NCBI GenBank assembly: GCA_030039195.1
Contig: JASHQK010000259.1
Coordinates: 1 to 33,676 of the forward strand
DNA from: Candidatus Sulfotelmatobacter sp.
GTDB taxonomy: Bacteria; Acidobacteriota; Terriglobia; Terriglobales; Acidobacteriaceae
Length of the DNA stretch: 33,676 nucleotides
Direction of reading: 5' to 3'
In this document: positions 15,827-24,901 of the stretch, one piece after another
Numbering within the stretch: position 1 is the stretch's first letter
Layout: each line of letters opens with the position of its first letter
Translations under genes and position numbers: made by a program
Notes under the pieces: model-generated
Told to the model about the DNA's origin: nothing
Seen by the model: the letters and a program-made list of their open reading frames with translations, nothing else
The model's database searches: none

Positions 15827-17131
15827 CTACTCAGCTCTGCAGACTTCGGATCCCTGCGTGACGGAATTCGGCGTCTTTGCTCGAAGGGAGATGAGATCGT
15901 AGAAGAAGGTTTCGTATTGATCGGTAATGTGCTCCCAGGTATAGGCTTCACGAATGCGTTGAGGAGCTCGTTTTCGCAACTCCTCAACAGTCTCAGGATG
16001 ATCCTCGACGTATTGCAATTTATGAAATAGGTCCTCGACATCCCGGTCAAACGTGACGCCACTTCCGTGAAGAACCTCATTGTTGAACGGCGTGTTCAAT
16101 GCCACTACACAGTTTCCATACCCCAATGCCTTGACAAGCGAGGGATTCGTACCTCCCAGACTGTGTCCGTGAACGTAAGCGTAGGCATTGCAATGCAATT
16201 CCTTCACATGATCTGCATTGCCCACATGTCCAAGAAATCTGATCCGCGGATCTGTAGTCTGCTTTAGCGACTTCACAAACTCGCTACGGTAATTTACGCC
16301 CCCGGCGACAGCCAGTAACTTGTTGGTACGCAGTCGTTCAAAGGCCTTAATGATTAGGTCTGGATTATTTTCGGGGACCATTCGGCTCGCGATTAGGTAG
16401 TACTGGTGAGGTTCCAGTCCATATTGACGCACAACTTCAGGATGCTCTGAACTCTCAATATTGGCTCCGTAGGCAATATTTGCCGCTCGGGTTCCGAATT
16501 CTTCCCAGTAGATGCGCTGCATTTCGGTGGCATCGGTGATCACGCCATTCGGGCAAATACGTCCGATATATTTTGCGTTTAGGAAAAAGTACTTCCGCGC
16601 AAACCTTCCCCACTTGCCCCGTTTCCAGTCTAGACCATCAACGTTGATCGCAAAGGCCCTGCCAAAGAGCCTTGGAATCAAACAATGAAACCCATTCACG
16701 ATATTTATGACCAGAAACACGTCGGTTTTCCGAAACAAAACGTCAACCATACAGGCTAACGTGTGCGTCGGGGTTCCCAATATCTTCGTCTCGATGCTGG
16801 GCAGATAGATGAGACGCACCCCCCGGTATGTCGGGCGCTTTTCCGGGAATAAACTGTTTCTGCAATACACGATCACATCATGCCCGCGGTCGGCCAGCCG
16901 CGGAGCCAACTCCTCCAGAAAGGCTTCCGCACCTCCGTAGGTATGTGGAATTCCTCGGGACCCAAAAAAAGCAATACGCAGCGGGCGTTTCGACCTGTCT
17001 ACTTCTGTCTCTGGCCGGCGAACTTTAGTTTCGAGCGCAGAACAAAAGTGCTCCCCCGTCAGAATACGATTGTCTGTGTGGTTGTTCGTCATACCTACCG
17101 TCACCGGTCCGCGACCAAAGTGGGTGTTCAT
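15827..17131 (-). CDS. Glycosyltransferase family 4 with DUF1972 N-domain, rhamnosyltransferase-like
   Basis: 434 residues. The first 50 residues are an unconserved extension; homology begins at LRIAFFGSRGIPHTYGGAEAF (51-71), typical of the DUF1972 N-terminal domain. The C-terminal GT-B domain has SRMVPENNPDLIIKAF, RFLGHVGN and HGHSLGGTNPSLVKALGYG. In GT4 enzymes the last block normally ends in an acidic residue (PSLVEA); here it is Lys, which may be a subgroup trait. Members transfer rhamnose or similar sugars to lipid-linked intermediates on the cytoplasmic face. Start ATG 17131 is the longest; ATG 17092 is an alternative. A cytoplasmic enzyme of repeat-unit assembly next to the flippase. 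Confidence 0.87.
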   Translation of the reverse strand: MNTHFGRGPVTVGMTNNHTDNRILTGEHFCSALETKVRRPETEVDRSKRPLRIAFFGSRGIPHTYGGAEAFLEELAPRLADRGHDVIVYCRNSLFPEKRPTYRGVRLIYLPSIETKILGTPTHTLACMVDVLFRKTDVFLVINIVNGFHCLIPRLFGRAFAINVDGLDWKRGKWGRFARKYFFLNAKYIGRICPNGVITDATEMQRIYWEEFGTRAANIAYGANIESSEHPEVVRQYGLEPHQYYLIASRMVPENNPDLIIKAFERLRTNKLLAVAGGVNYRSEFVKSLKQTTDPRIRFLGHVGNADHVKELHCNAYAYVHGHSLGGTNPSLVKALGYGNCVVALNTPFNNEVLHGSGVTFDRDVEDLFHKLQYVEDHPETVEELRKRAPQRIREAYTWEHITDQYETFFYDLISLRAKTPNSVTQGSEVCRAE

Positions 17132-17150
17132 TTAACGCTTTACCGCCGAA

Positions 17151-18671
17151 TTACTCGAATAAATTGTCCATAGACCATCGATTCATCCGCCAATCTACCA
17201 ATTTCGCCGAGGAACGCAACACGGAGCCGTACAAGACGAATATGAGTACGGTCGCGAGAGGCAAGTAGGCGCACGCACCTGTTCTAAGATTGTTCCAAGA
17301 TGAGCAAAGCGCAAACCATGTCGCGCAGGTACCGTACGCGATAGCAGTCCGGCTTATATTCTTATAGCTTCCTCTGGTTACCAATCTTAGCGAGTTCTCA
17401 TTCAGCGCCCACCAGATCGCGAGAGCACCTAACATGGCAAGCGGCATCATTGAGAGCCTGCCTGTGCGACGAGCGAGGTCGAGAAGAATCAGGGCAGCAA
17501 TTAACCCTACGCAACAGCCAAAAAGCAGTCGTCCCAGTCGTAGTGAGCTTCGAAGATAGTTTGACTGAAGAATGTGAATCACTGCTGTAAAGCCAGTTCC
17601 GAGCATCAGTAGTCGGAGCACAGGTAGGCTGGGGACATAGCTTGGCAGTAGACGTGTGATCAGCCAATGCAATGGAAAATACCCGACTAGACCAACCGCC
17701 CACATCGCAACCAATACGGCTTCGCCCAACCAGTAGCCCTCAATTCGCCGTTCCTGCCCAATACGGTCGGAAACATACGGGAATACCACCCTTGAGATCG
17801 AAAAGATTATCGTATTTACTACGGCAAGGGCCGTTGCGGCCAGACTATATATCGCGAAGTCACGGATACTGTAGCTGATGCTCACCACAATGCGATCGAG
17901 AGATAGCGCTATATTGGTTAAGAGTAGTGCCGCTACCACAGTCCAACCAATCCGGACATTGTGAATGCCGACTCGCCACGCATCGCGACAACGCGGCCTT
18001 GCCGTCCGGAACCTGCTGTACAAGGACACCCACACTGGGATTCCAGCGAGCAGCCACGACGAAATGAAAGCGACAATGACGGTGAGAAGCGTCATGTGCC
18101 CTATGTAATGTAAGGCCAGCACACCGGCCAATAAGAGAGCCGGGGTAAGAATGATGGCCGCTGAAAGCAAGGTGAAGGCTTTCTCCGCTTGCAGAGCATA
18201 TTGTCCGAAGCTGCACACATTGAACACCACAGCATAAGCTGCCAAGGTTAGCACTAGAAAAAACCACGGCTGGCGGTGGAACAAGAGCGCGAGAATCGCG
18301 GTCGCCGGGATCAGAATGACTGCGTGTACCGCCAGAAGAAAAGCGAGAGTGCTAAACAGTTCCGCTTTCATCCGCTGCTGCGGACGGGCCGCCCAACGGA
18401 TCAAAGCCCCGTCCAGCAGGCCGAGATGCAGCACTCCGGCAAAGCCGCCATAAAGAATAAACAGCCGGTAATAACCGTAGCTCTCCATCGACAACCATCG
18501 CGGAAGCAGGAATGTGAGGACACCGTTGCAGACAAGAGCAATCAGATTCGCGGTGCAATGAATCACAACGTGGCGTACGAACGAGCTGCCCGATACCTCA
18601 CGCGCGCAGGTTCGGATCTCGAAATCAGCCGGCTCTCCGCGTTCTGCGATGGTCGTTCCGGGCGTCACCAT
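17151..18671 (-). CDS. wzx: Wzx-like polysaccharide flippase (MOP superfamily)
   Basis: About 506 residues. I chose ATG 18671, with AAGG 5 nt upstream, over a TTG at 18695 inside the preceding gene. An N-terminal soluble stretch of about 30 residues is followed by 12-14 hydrophobic helices, starting VVIHCTANLIALVCNGVLTF and ending with ATVLIFVLYGSV near the C-terminus. Charged residues inside helices (for example LLDGALIRWAAR, and SLDRIVVSISYS in the middle) fit MOP/polysaccharide-synthase proteins. It should translocate the lipid-linked repeat unit across the inner membrane, feeding the Wzy-like polymerase at 23468-24901. Together with Wzz and Wzy this marks a Wzx/Wzy-dependent pathway rather than an ABC-transporter one. 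Confidence 0.85.
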   Translation of the reverse strand: MVTPGTTIAERGEPADFEIRTCAREVSGSSFVRHVVIHCTANLIALVCNGVLTFLLPRWLSMESYGYYRLFILYGGFAGVLHLGLLDGALIRWAARPQQRMKAELFSTLAFLLAVHAVILIPATAILALLFHRQPWFFLVLTLAAYAVVFNVCSFGQYALQAEKAFTLLSAAIILTPALLLAGVLALHYIGHMTLLTVIVAFISSWLLAGIPVWVSLYSRFRTARPRCRDAWRVGIHNVRIGWTVVAALLLTNIALSLDRIVVSISYSIRDFAIYSLAATALAVVNTIIFSISRVVFPYVSDRIGQERRIEGYWLGEAVLVAMWAVGLVGYFPLHWLITRLLPSYVPSLPVLRLLMLGTGFTAVIHILQSNYLRSSLRLGRLLFGCCVGLIAALILLDLARRTGRLSMMPLAMLGALAIWWALNENSLRLVTRGSYKNISRTAIAYGTCATWFALCSSWNNLRTGACAYLPLATVLIFVLYGSVLRSSAKLVDWRMNRWSMDNLFE

Positions 18672-18684
18672 GAAAGCCTTAGTT

Positions 18685-19545
18685 TCAACTCGCAACGAGA
18701 TCTAGACGCTCCGGGCCACGCGCTTTACGGGACTGCATAGACGGGTGGTCGAGCGAGTAAAACGTATGCATTCTACGCAGCCAAAGACGCTCCGCATAGG
18801 GACGGCCTTCAGAAAGCCAATCGTCTCGATCAAAAAACCGTTGACTAGATATCGAGTTGAACTCACTGAGAGCTGCTGCCTCGCCTACTCTGCGTGGTAC
18901 AAAGGCATGGAGATAGTCATCAAAATAACACTCGATCAGCGGAAGGATGGAAGTTGTCGGGGCATCCCGCAGAGCCGTACAAATCGCTTTCGTACTGGAA
19001 TAATAATCGACATCGACCGAAACAAAGCCAATCGGAAGTCGAGTGCCGTTCCGCAGCCAGCTAGGAAGGGTATCTTCGATGCGACCGATAATTACGTCAG
19101 CATCAATAGGAAGACGCTGCCGCAGCGTCGTGAGATTACACGGAAAGTCTCCGGCGTTCCAGTGCCAGGGTGCATCCCGGGGATCTTCGCTCTCCGGAAG
19201 TCCTCCTCCTGCATCGAAGCCGACGACTTGAATCTTCAATCCGGTCAGCCGCGAAGCCAACTCGGCGTACTTTGATAACGCCAGCAACCCGTTGCCGCCA
19301 GCTACGCCGAATTCAACAGCCGTGAAGCCTGGCGATCCTTCTCGTTCGGCATACTGCGCAGCAACTAGGAGGCCGACCCCATAGGCAGTGTATGAAAGCG
19401 CATCGAAATCAGCCGCCCACTCGAATATCTTCGGACTACGGGGCAAAAAACGCTGAGCGATTTTAAGAGCCGTCGTAGTAGCTAGTCGTAGTGGCGGTTC
19501 CGATAGGAGTAATTTCATGTACCGTCTTAACCGCGGTTTGCTCAT
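18685..19545 (-). CDS. SAM-dependent methyltransferase-like protein
   Basis: About 286 residues from ATG 19545, which has AGGG 7 nt upstream; in-frame ATGs at 19572 and 19602 are weaker alternatives. The nucleotide-binding loop VEFGVAGGNGLLAL followed by VVGFDAGGGLP is a class I methyltransferase motif I and acidic loop; VSVDVDYYSSTKAI marks the later strand with an acidic metal or substrate site (TylF/MacF-like). It could O-methylate a sugar hydroxyl of the repeat unit or of the nucleotide sugar in the cytoplasm. It overlaps the region before the flippase start and follows a glycosyltransferase gene. I am sure of the fold but not of the substrate; a non-methylating homologue is possible. Confidence 0.75.
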   Translation of the reverse strand: MSKPRLRRYMKLLLSEPPLRLATTTALKIAQRFLPRSPKIFEWAADFDALSYTAYGVGLLVAAQYAEREGSPGFTAVEFGVAGGNGLLALSKYAELASRLTGLKIQVVGFDAGGGLPESEDPRDAPWHWNAGDFPCNLTTLRQRLPIDADVIIGRIEDTLPSWLRNGTRLPIGFVSVDVDYYSSTKAICTALRDAPTTSILPLIECYFDDYLHAFVPRRVGEAAALSEFNSISSQRFFDRDDWLSEGRPYAERLWLRRMHTFYSLDHPSMQSRKARGPERLDLVAS

Positions 19546-19608
19546 CTTTTTACCCTGTCCGCACCGCAACATCTCATTCTCTCGCCGACCTGCAGCTATC
19601 ATGAAAGG

Positions 19609-20760
19609 TTAGACACTCACCGTTTCTGTCGTCCGGCCCGTGCATTTCTCCGTACCGCAGACCCTTTCATAAATCGTCAGAGTCTTCCTTGCCATCGCCG
19701 TGAGATCGAATTGGCTGCTGCGCCGCACGCCGCGACGACCAAGTTCCTGCCGCAAGTTGGAGTCGCCGATTAATCGCTCGAGTGCTGCCGTAATCATAGT
19801 GAGGTCCGACGGATCAACGATCAATGCGGCATCTCCCGCGACCTCCTCCAATGACGACCCCATAGAAGTGACGACGGGAGTTCCGCAGGCCATTGCCTCT
19901 ATAACCGGTAGGCCGAAGCCTTCAAAGAAAGACACGTAGGCAAACACATCAGCCGCATTGTAAAACCAAGGTAGATCCACGGTAGGAGTGTACCCAGTCA
20001 AAAGTACATCATCGTTTAGTCCAAGCTCTGCAATCGTCGAAAGGATATGCTCAGCCCCCCAGTCCTTCTTGCCAACCAAGACGAGCTGATGGTCAGCCCC
20101 ATGACGACGAGCGTTCCCATAAGCCTGCACTAGTCTTACCAGGTTCTTACGCCCTTGCAGTCGTCCCACGAACAGGATAAATGGCCGTGTTATACCATAA
20201 CGGCGGGCAACGTATTCGCGGGCTTGCCCATGGTCGCGTGGGAAGTATTCTTCTTCAGCCGCCTCGTAGGTCACTGTGACCTTCGCGGGATCAACGCCGT
20301 AACGGCAGATTAGATCTGCCCTGGAGAATTCAGATACGGTAATGATGTGATCCGCCCTTTTTGCGGACCCCGAGATCAGCCGCTTCGACCAAGCCACCTG
20401 AAACGCAGAAAAGTACTCTGGGTGGTGTTCGTACGCTAGGTCCGGAATGGTCGTCACCACCCGGCACTTTACGAGAGGCGGGATGATGTGCTGCGCATGA
20501 AAAATGTCCAGACTCTCACGGAATATTCGGATTGGCATTGCAAACGGGATACGAAGATAGGCATTACTTGGACGAACTTGCCGAACCTTGAACCGATGCT
20601 GACCTAGCTTCATCTGCTTTAAGGATTGAATGCGCGCGCCATAGACCACATATTCATTTGTCTCATCGATACAAACGAGCGATTTCAGCAGAGATCGGAA
20701 ATAAGTTTCATTTCCGCCTTTACCCGCACCTACGCTGTGTGCATCAATGCCAATTCGCAT
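19609..20760 (-). CDS. Glycosyltransferase family 4 (GT-B)
   Basis: 383 residues. N-terminal Rossmann domain begins MRIGIDAHSVGAGKGGNETY with the acceptor glycine loop. The C-terminal donor domain has FILFVGRLQGRKNLVRLVQAY and the retaining-enzyme motif FFEGFGLPVIEAMACGTPVV (E-x7-E). The start ATG is immediately after the stop (TAA 20763-20761) of the preceding GT2 gene, so the genes are coupled. A cytoplasmic enzyme adding one sugar to the lipid-linked repeat unit; donor and linkage unknown (mannose or similar is common in this group). Confidence 0.93.
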   Translation of the reverse strand: MRIGIDAHSVGAGKGGNETYFRSLLKSLVCIDETNEYVVYGARIQSLKQMKLGQHRFKVRQVRPSNAYLRIPFAMPIRIFRESLDIFHAQHIIPPLVKCRVVTTIPDLAYEHHPEYFSAFQVAWSKRLISGSAKRADHIITVSEFSRADLICRYGVDPAKVTVTYEAAEEEYFPRDHGQAREYVARRYGITRPFILFVGRLQGRKNLVRLVQAYGNARRHGADHQLVLVGKKDWGAEHILSTIAELGLNDDVLLTGYTPTVDLPWFYNAADVFAYVSFFEGFGLPVIEAMACGTPVVTSMGSSLEEVAGDAALIVDPSDLTMITAALERLIGDSNLRQELGRRGVRRSSQFDLTAMARKTLTIYERVCGTEKCTGRTTETVSV

Positions 20761-21759
20761 TTAATTCCTCGAAACAGAAGAGGATGCAGAAGAGGGTATC
20801 GCCTTTGGCATATGTTCCACGACAGAAGGTAATGTGGTCCGGATTAGCTCCGGCGGAAGGGCTAACAAATCAGGATCGTGACGCATCTCGAAGTAAGCTC
20901 TCACTCCCTCCCAGACAGCCTTTACGGAGCGCATATCTCCGTGCCTAGCCCTTTGTGCTGTGATTATCAGGAGAAAGGGTACGAACTGAGGCGCAAACGT
21001 AAGCCACTGTGCTCGCGTTGCATGCTTGTGCATAATCCATAACAGGTTGCGTGTGAAGGTAAACGTCCGTACGTACTCCCCAACATTCCGTCGGTAGTCC
21101 ACGCCTTCCTTGTGCCAAACCTTGGCGCGCGGAGCGTAGCGAATCCGCCAGTTGGCTCGCCGCAGGCGAAGGGACAGATCCAAGTCTTCACCATTCCCGA
21201 AAAGCCGTTCGTCAAACAAGCCAACCTCGCTCAAAGCCTGACTGCGAAGCAAAAGAACACATCCCGTAGCCCAATCGATGGAGCGGGGCTCATCAAATTG
21301 CCCTTCATCCTTGCTCCGGCGCCCGATATGCGAAGGGATCCCGTGCCAAAGGTTGTAACGACCGCCGGCCCACCAGATCCGGTCTGGCAAGTCGAAATAC
21401 AAGATTTTCGGAGAGACCATCGCCGCCGACGGGTCCTTTTCCGCTTCACGGAGAAGCTCCGCGAGCATGTCCGGATCAACTTCGGTGTCGTTATTTACGA
21501 GCAGGATGAACTCTGTGCCGGTCTGCAACGCCCGTTTCATTCCGACATTACAGCCTGCGGCAAAACCAAGATTTCTTCCTTGCGGAAGTACCTCAATCTC
21601 CGGAAATTGATTTCGTAGGAATTCAACGGACCCGTCAGAGGAACCGTTGTCAATCACAGTGACGCTGAGCTCGGCAGCCCGCATACCCAGAAGGCTATGC
21701 AGACAATTCGCAGTCATCTCCCGCCCGTTCCAGTTAAGAACGATGATTTGTGCTTTCAT
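20761..21759 (-). CDS. Glycosyltransferase family 2, rhamnosyltransferase-like
   Basis: 332 residues with a GT-A fold: IIVLNWNGREMTANCL at the start, VIDNGSSDGS, GFAAGCNVG, the metal site LVNNDTEVDPDML, the acceptor-side ATGCVLLLRS and the catalytic-base motif NGEDLDLSLRLRRANW. This arrangement is that of WbbL/RfbF-like inverting enzymes, which often transfer rhamnose. A C-terminal amphipathic region (WLTFAPQFVPFLLIITAQ) may associate with the membrane. Rhamnose supply would fit with rmlC and rmlD in the operon. The gene lies 8 nt after the FkbM methyltransferase gene. Confidence 0.92.
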   Translation of the reverse strand: MKAQIIVLNWNGREMTANCLHSLLGMRAAELSVTVIDNGSSDGSVEFLRNQFPEIEVLPQGRNLGFAAGCNVGMKRALQTGTEFILLVNNDTEVDPDMLAELLREAEKDPSAAMVSPKILYFDLPDRIWWAGGRYNLWHGIPSHIGRRSKDEGQFDEPRSIDWATGCVLLLRSQALSEVGLFDERLFGNGEDLDLSLRLRRANWRIRYAPRAKVWHKEGVDYRRNVGEYVRTFTFTRNLLWIMHKHATRAQWLTFAPQFVPFLLIITAQRARHGDMRSVKAVWEGVRAYFEMRHDPDLLALPPELIRTTLPSVVEHMPKAIPSSASSSVSRN

Positions 21760-21767
21760 GGATGCAA

Positions 21768-22559
21768 CTATTTGTAACCGTAGATCAGGACGTCCTGAAA
21801 AACATTCCGTAAAGCAACAGGAAAAAACCAGGCATTTAGCTGATATTGCCAGCCACAGTTTTCGAGAATCTGCAAAAACCTGCCTAGAGCCGACGGTTCG
21901 TCGGAAATGTGGTGGTGATATTCGATTATCAATCGCTTCACCATGTTCATTTTTCCTGATTGCACGAGTTCCCCGATTACCCGTGACTCGGCCCCTTCCA
22001 CATCCAGTTTCAGAAGATCGACGGAGGTCCCGATATATTCAGACAGCTTCCTCGCAGGAACCTTTATTTGCGTTCCTTGTGTTCGGGCAGGGTTCAAGCT
22101 CATCAGAAGGGATCCACGCTCATCACGCTTGATGTAAAACGGCATTTCGACGTTCTCGTCCCATAGAGCCACATTGCGAGCCTCGACTCCAGCTAACCCA
22201 TTTCGTTGAATGTTCTCACACAATACTCCAAATGTAGTAGGATCCGGTTCGAAGGCGACAACTCGGCTCCGTGGATAGAGCCACTTGAAAAAAAGAGTGG
22301 CCATTCCAATATTGGCTCCACAGTCGAAGATCACAGGCTGATCCGAGTCAGACTCAAAGAAATATCCTTCTCGTGCAAACACTTCGTGGAAGAGTTGGGT
22401 GAATGAGTCCTTGTTGAGGTATCTGACATCGAAACCCATAACGTGCTTGGAAGCCCTGATGGACAGTCCGCACAATTCAACCCAACGCTTCAGTTTATTA
22501 GGCGCACGTCCCTGCCATAAGAGCTGAGAACTGCGGACGTATCTAGTTATCTGTTGCAT
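21768..22559 (-). CDS. FkbM-family methyltransferase
   Basis: 263 residues. The SAM-binding signature FDCGANIGMATLFFKWLYP (motif I) is followed by VVAFEPDPTTFGVLCENI, then LLKLDVEGAESRVI and LIIEYHHH, the standard FkbM order. Such enzymes O-methylate sugars in the cytoplasm. Its ATG overlaps the stop of the upstream glycosyltransferase by 13 nt. It is the second methyltransferase gene of the operon, so the polysaccharide probably carries two kinds of O-methyl group, or one methylates a terminal sugar to stop chain growth (inference). Confidence 0.92.
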   Translation of the reverse strand: MQQITRYVRSSQLLWQGRAPNKLKRWVELCGLSIRASKHVMGFDVRYLNKDSFTQLFHEVFAREGYFFESDSDQPVIFDCGANIGMATLFFKWLYPRSRVVAFEPDPTTFGVLCENIQRNGLAGVEARNVALWDENVEMPFYIKRDERGSLLMSLNPARTQGTQIKVPARKLSEYIGTSVDLLKLDVEGAESRVIGELVQSGKMNMVKRLIIEYHHHISDEPSALGRFLQILENCGWQYQLNAWFFPVALRNVFQDVLIYGYK

Positions 22560-23401
22560 AATTCGCTGACAGATTGCTGCCTCATAAGATCAGTCCAATC
22601 GATTCCAGGGGATAGACCATTCTTGTCGAGATGAGTGGCAATTCCTGGAACTGGAACCCACAACTTAGCCCGATGGCCAAACAGTAACTGGCGATAGCAA
22701 TAGATCCAAGCCCTGACCAGAATCTTCCAGTAAAACTCCTGCCGACACAGATATCGAATGAATACGAGCGGATTGAATACTCTATCCTTGGTCATGCTAA
22801 GCCATAGGGCACAATCGTCATTTCCGTTGGAATAACTCCGGAAGATCGACTCATACCGCCTAACGGTTTCTCTCGTGGTGAGAAAAGTCAAACAGGTCGA
22901 GGACGCAGTACGCCAGTGACGACGGCCATCCGTACCAAGCCATTTTCGTTTGCGATGCAGATACAGACGATAGCAGTCGGGATGGTCGTAAGGGGAGACG
23001 AAGTCCACGTCATCAGATGAATTTAAAAACTCCACGAGAGCACCAAACTGATCGGGCACGTATACATAGTCATCCTCGGCGAAGTACACGCATGAAGCGC
23101 AGTCTTGTTTTGTCAGGACGTCGATCTGCCGGCCGAAAGTAGCTCGGTTGCCGATGGGAGGATCGAAACGTAATACAACCAGATCTTCGGGCCGAATGTG
23201 TCGGCGGAACATTTCCTCGTATGATTCCGGGCATCCATCGAGGAGCACCCAAAATTTGGCGCGGATCGACCCTAACGAGGCAATGAGAGAACGAAGGCAG
23301 ATCTCGGACAATTCAAGCTTATCCACTGCAAACGGTAGACCCTGCGCCGGCTTTGAAACATAGGGGCAAATTCGATAGGCAATCGCTAAATCGTAGTTCA
23401 T
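22547..23401 (-). CDS. GT-A-like glycosyltransferase family protein
   Basis: About 284 residues from ATG 23401, where the homology-like start MNYDLAIAYRICP begins; ATG 23446 (15 residues longer) and 23419 are possible, and none has a strong ribosome-binding site. It has a Rossmann-type N-terminus with FWVLLDGCPESYEEMF and an acidic metal motif YFAEDDYVYVPDQF, as in GT-A enzymes. The middle VDFVSPYDHPDCYRLY and SSTCLTFLTTRET resemble acidobacterial glycosyltransferase-like proteins. No transmembrane helix is obvious. It may transfer an activated sugar to the growing repeat unit. The family assignment is moderate; the donor is unknown. Confidence 0.72.
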   Translation of the reverse strand: MNYDLAIAYRICPYVSKPAQGLPFAVDKLELSEICLRSLIASLGSIRAKFWVLLDGCPESYEEMFRRHIRPEDLVVLRFDPPIGNRATFGRQIDVLTKQDCASCVYFAEDDYVYVPDQFGALVEFLNSSDDVDFVSPYDHPDCYRLYLHRKRKWLGTDGRRHWRTASSTCLTFLTTRETVRRYESIFRSYSNGNDDCALWLSMTKDRVFNPLVFIRYLCRQEFYWKILVRAWIYCYRQLLFGHRAKLWVPVPGIATHLDKNGLSPGIDWTDLMRQQSVSELCNR

Positions 23402-23467
23402 TTCCGTCACTCGCGGCATGCTATGGAAAGAGCAATCCTGGTTCACCTAAGCCGCTTTTATTATTTC

Positions 23468-24901
23468 TCAGGCTCTGTTCGGGGCTTTGCTAGCGGTTAG
23501 AGTGCACCCACACAATCCTAGATGAACCCAGAGGAACGAAAGCATTGTTCCATCCGTTGCCTGAAATGTAATCACATAGACGAAGAACCCCAGAGCGAGA
23601 GAAGTCAACATTGCCAGTTGCGTCCCCTCAGAACGGTGGGCTTGTTTTAGCATGGAAGCGATCAAAATGACAAAGAAAGCGAGAAGAGTAAGCGATCCCA
23701 GGATTCCGGTATCATGCAGTACCCTGATGGTAGTATTGCCAACCCAAGCTCCCCGACCCGCGGTATCGGCGGCTTGAGAGCCGTAGACGTCGCTCAAGTC
23801 GAAGAAAAGTTGGAGACTCGAAGTCCCAGTGCCCAGCAATGGGTGCGAACGAATGCCCTCGATTGCGGCAGCATCCTGAATAAAGCGGCTCATCGTTGTC
23901 TCGTCGTTCAAGAGATCGCTCATGTCAAGAGTGCTGAAACGTGCCTCCAATAAAGGATAAACAACCCGACTCAACACCGCAGCAAGCGTGCAAACCACCA
24001 CAGCCCACTTAACGGCCGTGCCTAAGCTGACCCTCACTTTCTTTCTTGCGACCCACATCACGAACCCCAGCATGACCAGAAGGGCGAGTATTGGTGCTCG
24101 CGACAAGCTAATGACAGTTGCCAGGCTAGCTATAAGAAACCCGCCTGCATAGAGCCGGCGACGCGCATGGTCATCAAAAAGATAAGCCGATGCGCACATG
24201 ACAGCGCAACAGGCCGAATATGCCCCAAAAAGGTTCGCCTCGAAGTGCGTACCGAACGTTCCCGGTATCGCTCCGTACTGGTCAGCTTCGACACCAATTT
24301 GTGTTCCAAAGAGTCGATTCGACAAGAAGCAAAGGACTCCGAAAAGCGATTCCATGATGCCGATCGTAACCAGAAGTCGCCAACAGCGCACGACCTCCTT
24401 ATATTCCGTAATGAGATGGCGCAGAATGAAGTACGGAAGCAGGGCGATGACACTCAGCGCAGCCCATCGCAAGGTCCTGGACGGTTCTGGAGACATGAAG
24501 GTCGAAACCAAAAGGCTAACAACAGCGTATGCAAGCAGTGGAAGATCTGCTGGAATGATCTGAAACTTCTCCCCTCTACCTGCCAACCGCTTTGCCCCGA
24601 CGACAAATATGACAAGTGCCGTCGCGACATATTCGGGATGGATGTGATAATTCCCAACCTCCCAGGTAATTCTAGGCATTACGCTGCTGATTGCAAGGAG
24701 TGCGAATCCACCTACGGAACCAATCGCAACAATCGCAAACACTAACAATGCGCCGCCAATTACAATCGTGACGGCCCATCCGGCCAGACCCACTCCCTCC
24801 GTGGCACAAAGCCAGCCAACGATTCCGAGTTCGATGGCGGCGGCCACTTTCGTGAGCCGAATCAAACGCAACGATGAGTGCTTCATCGCTGAACTGGTCA
24901 T
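23468..24901 (-). CDS. wzy: Wzy-like O-antigen polymerase/ligase family membrane protein
   Basis: 477 residues with about 10-12 hydrophobic helices (first AAAIELGIVGWLCATEG, last ALGFFVYVITFQATDG). The long periplasmic loop at about 310-400 contains SRFIQDAAAIEGIRSHPLLGTGTSS, the HPLLGxG block of the Wzy_C (O-antigen ligase) family, and VISLSRAPILALLV precedes it. It should join undecaprenyl-linked repeat units in the periplasm. The ATG overlaps the stop of the Wzz-like gene by 4 nt (ATGA), a natural pairing because Wzz tunes Wzy chain length. A surface polymer ligase role is the alternative. Confidence 0.88.
   Translation of the reverse strand: MTSSAMKHSSLRLIRLTKVAAAIELGIVGWLCATEGVGLAGWAVTIVIGGALLVFAIVAIGSVGGFALLAISSVMPRITWEVGNYHIHPEYVATALVIFVVGAKRLAGRGEKFQIIPADLPLLAYAVVSLLVSTFMSPEPSRTLRWAALSVIALLPYFILRHLITEYKEVVRCWRLLVTIGIMESLFGVLCFLSNRLFGTQIGVEADQYGAIPGTFGTHFEANLFGAYSACCAVMCASAYLFDDHARRRLYAGGFLIASLATVISLSRAPILALLVMLGFVMWVARKKVRVSLGTAVKWAVVVCTLAAVLSRVVYPLLEARFSTLDMSDLLNDETTMSRFIQDAAAIEGIRSHPLLGTGTSSLQLFFDLSDVYGSQAADTAGRGAWVGNTTIRVLHDTGILGSLTLLAFFVILIASMLKQAHRSEGTQLAMLTSLALGFFVYVITFQATDGTMLSFLWVHLGLCGCTLTASKAPNRA

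Noticed and set aside
18745-19275. A 176-residue + strand frame opposite the methyltransferase gene.
   Set aside because: Antisense to a gene with clear SAM motifs; its composition has no domain signal.
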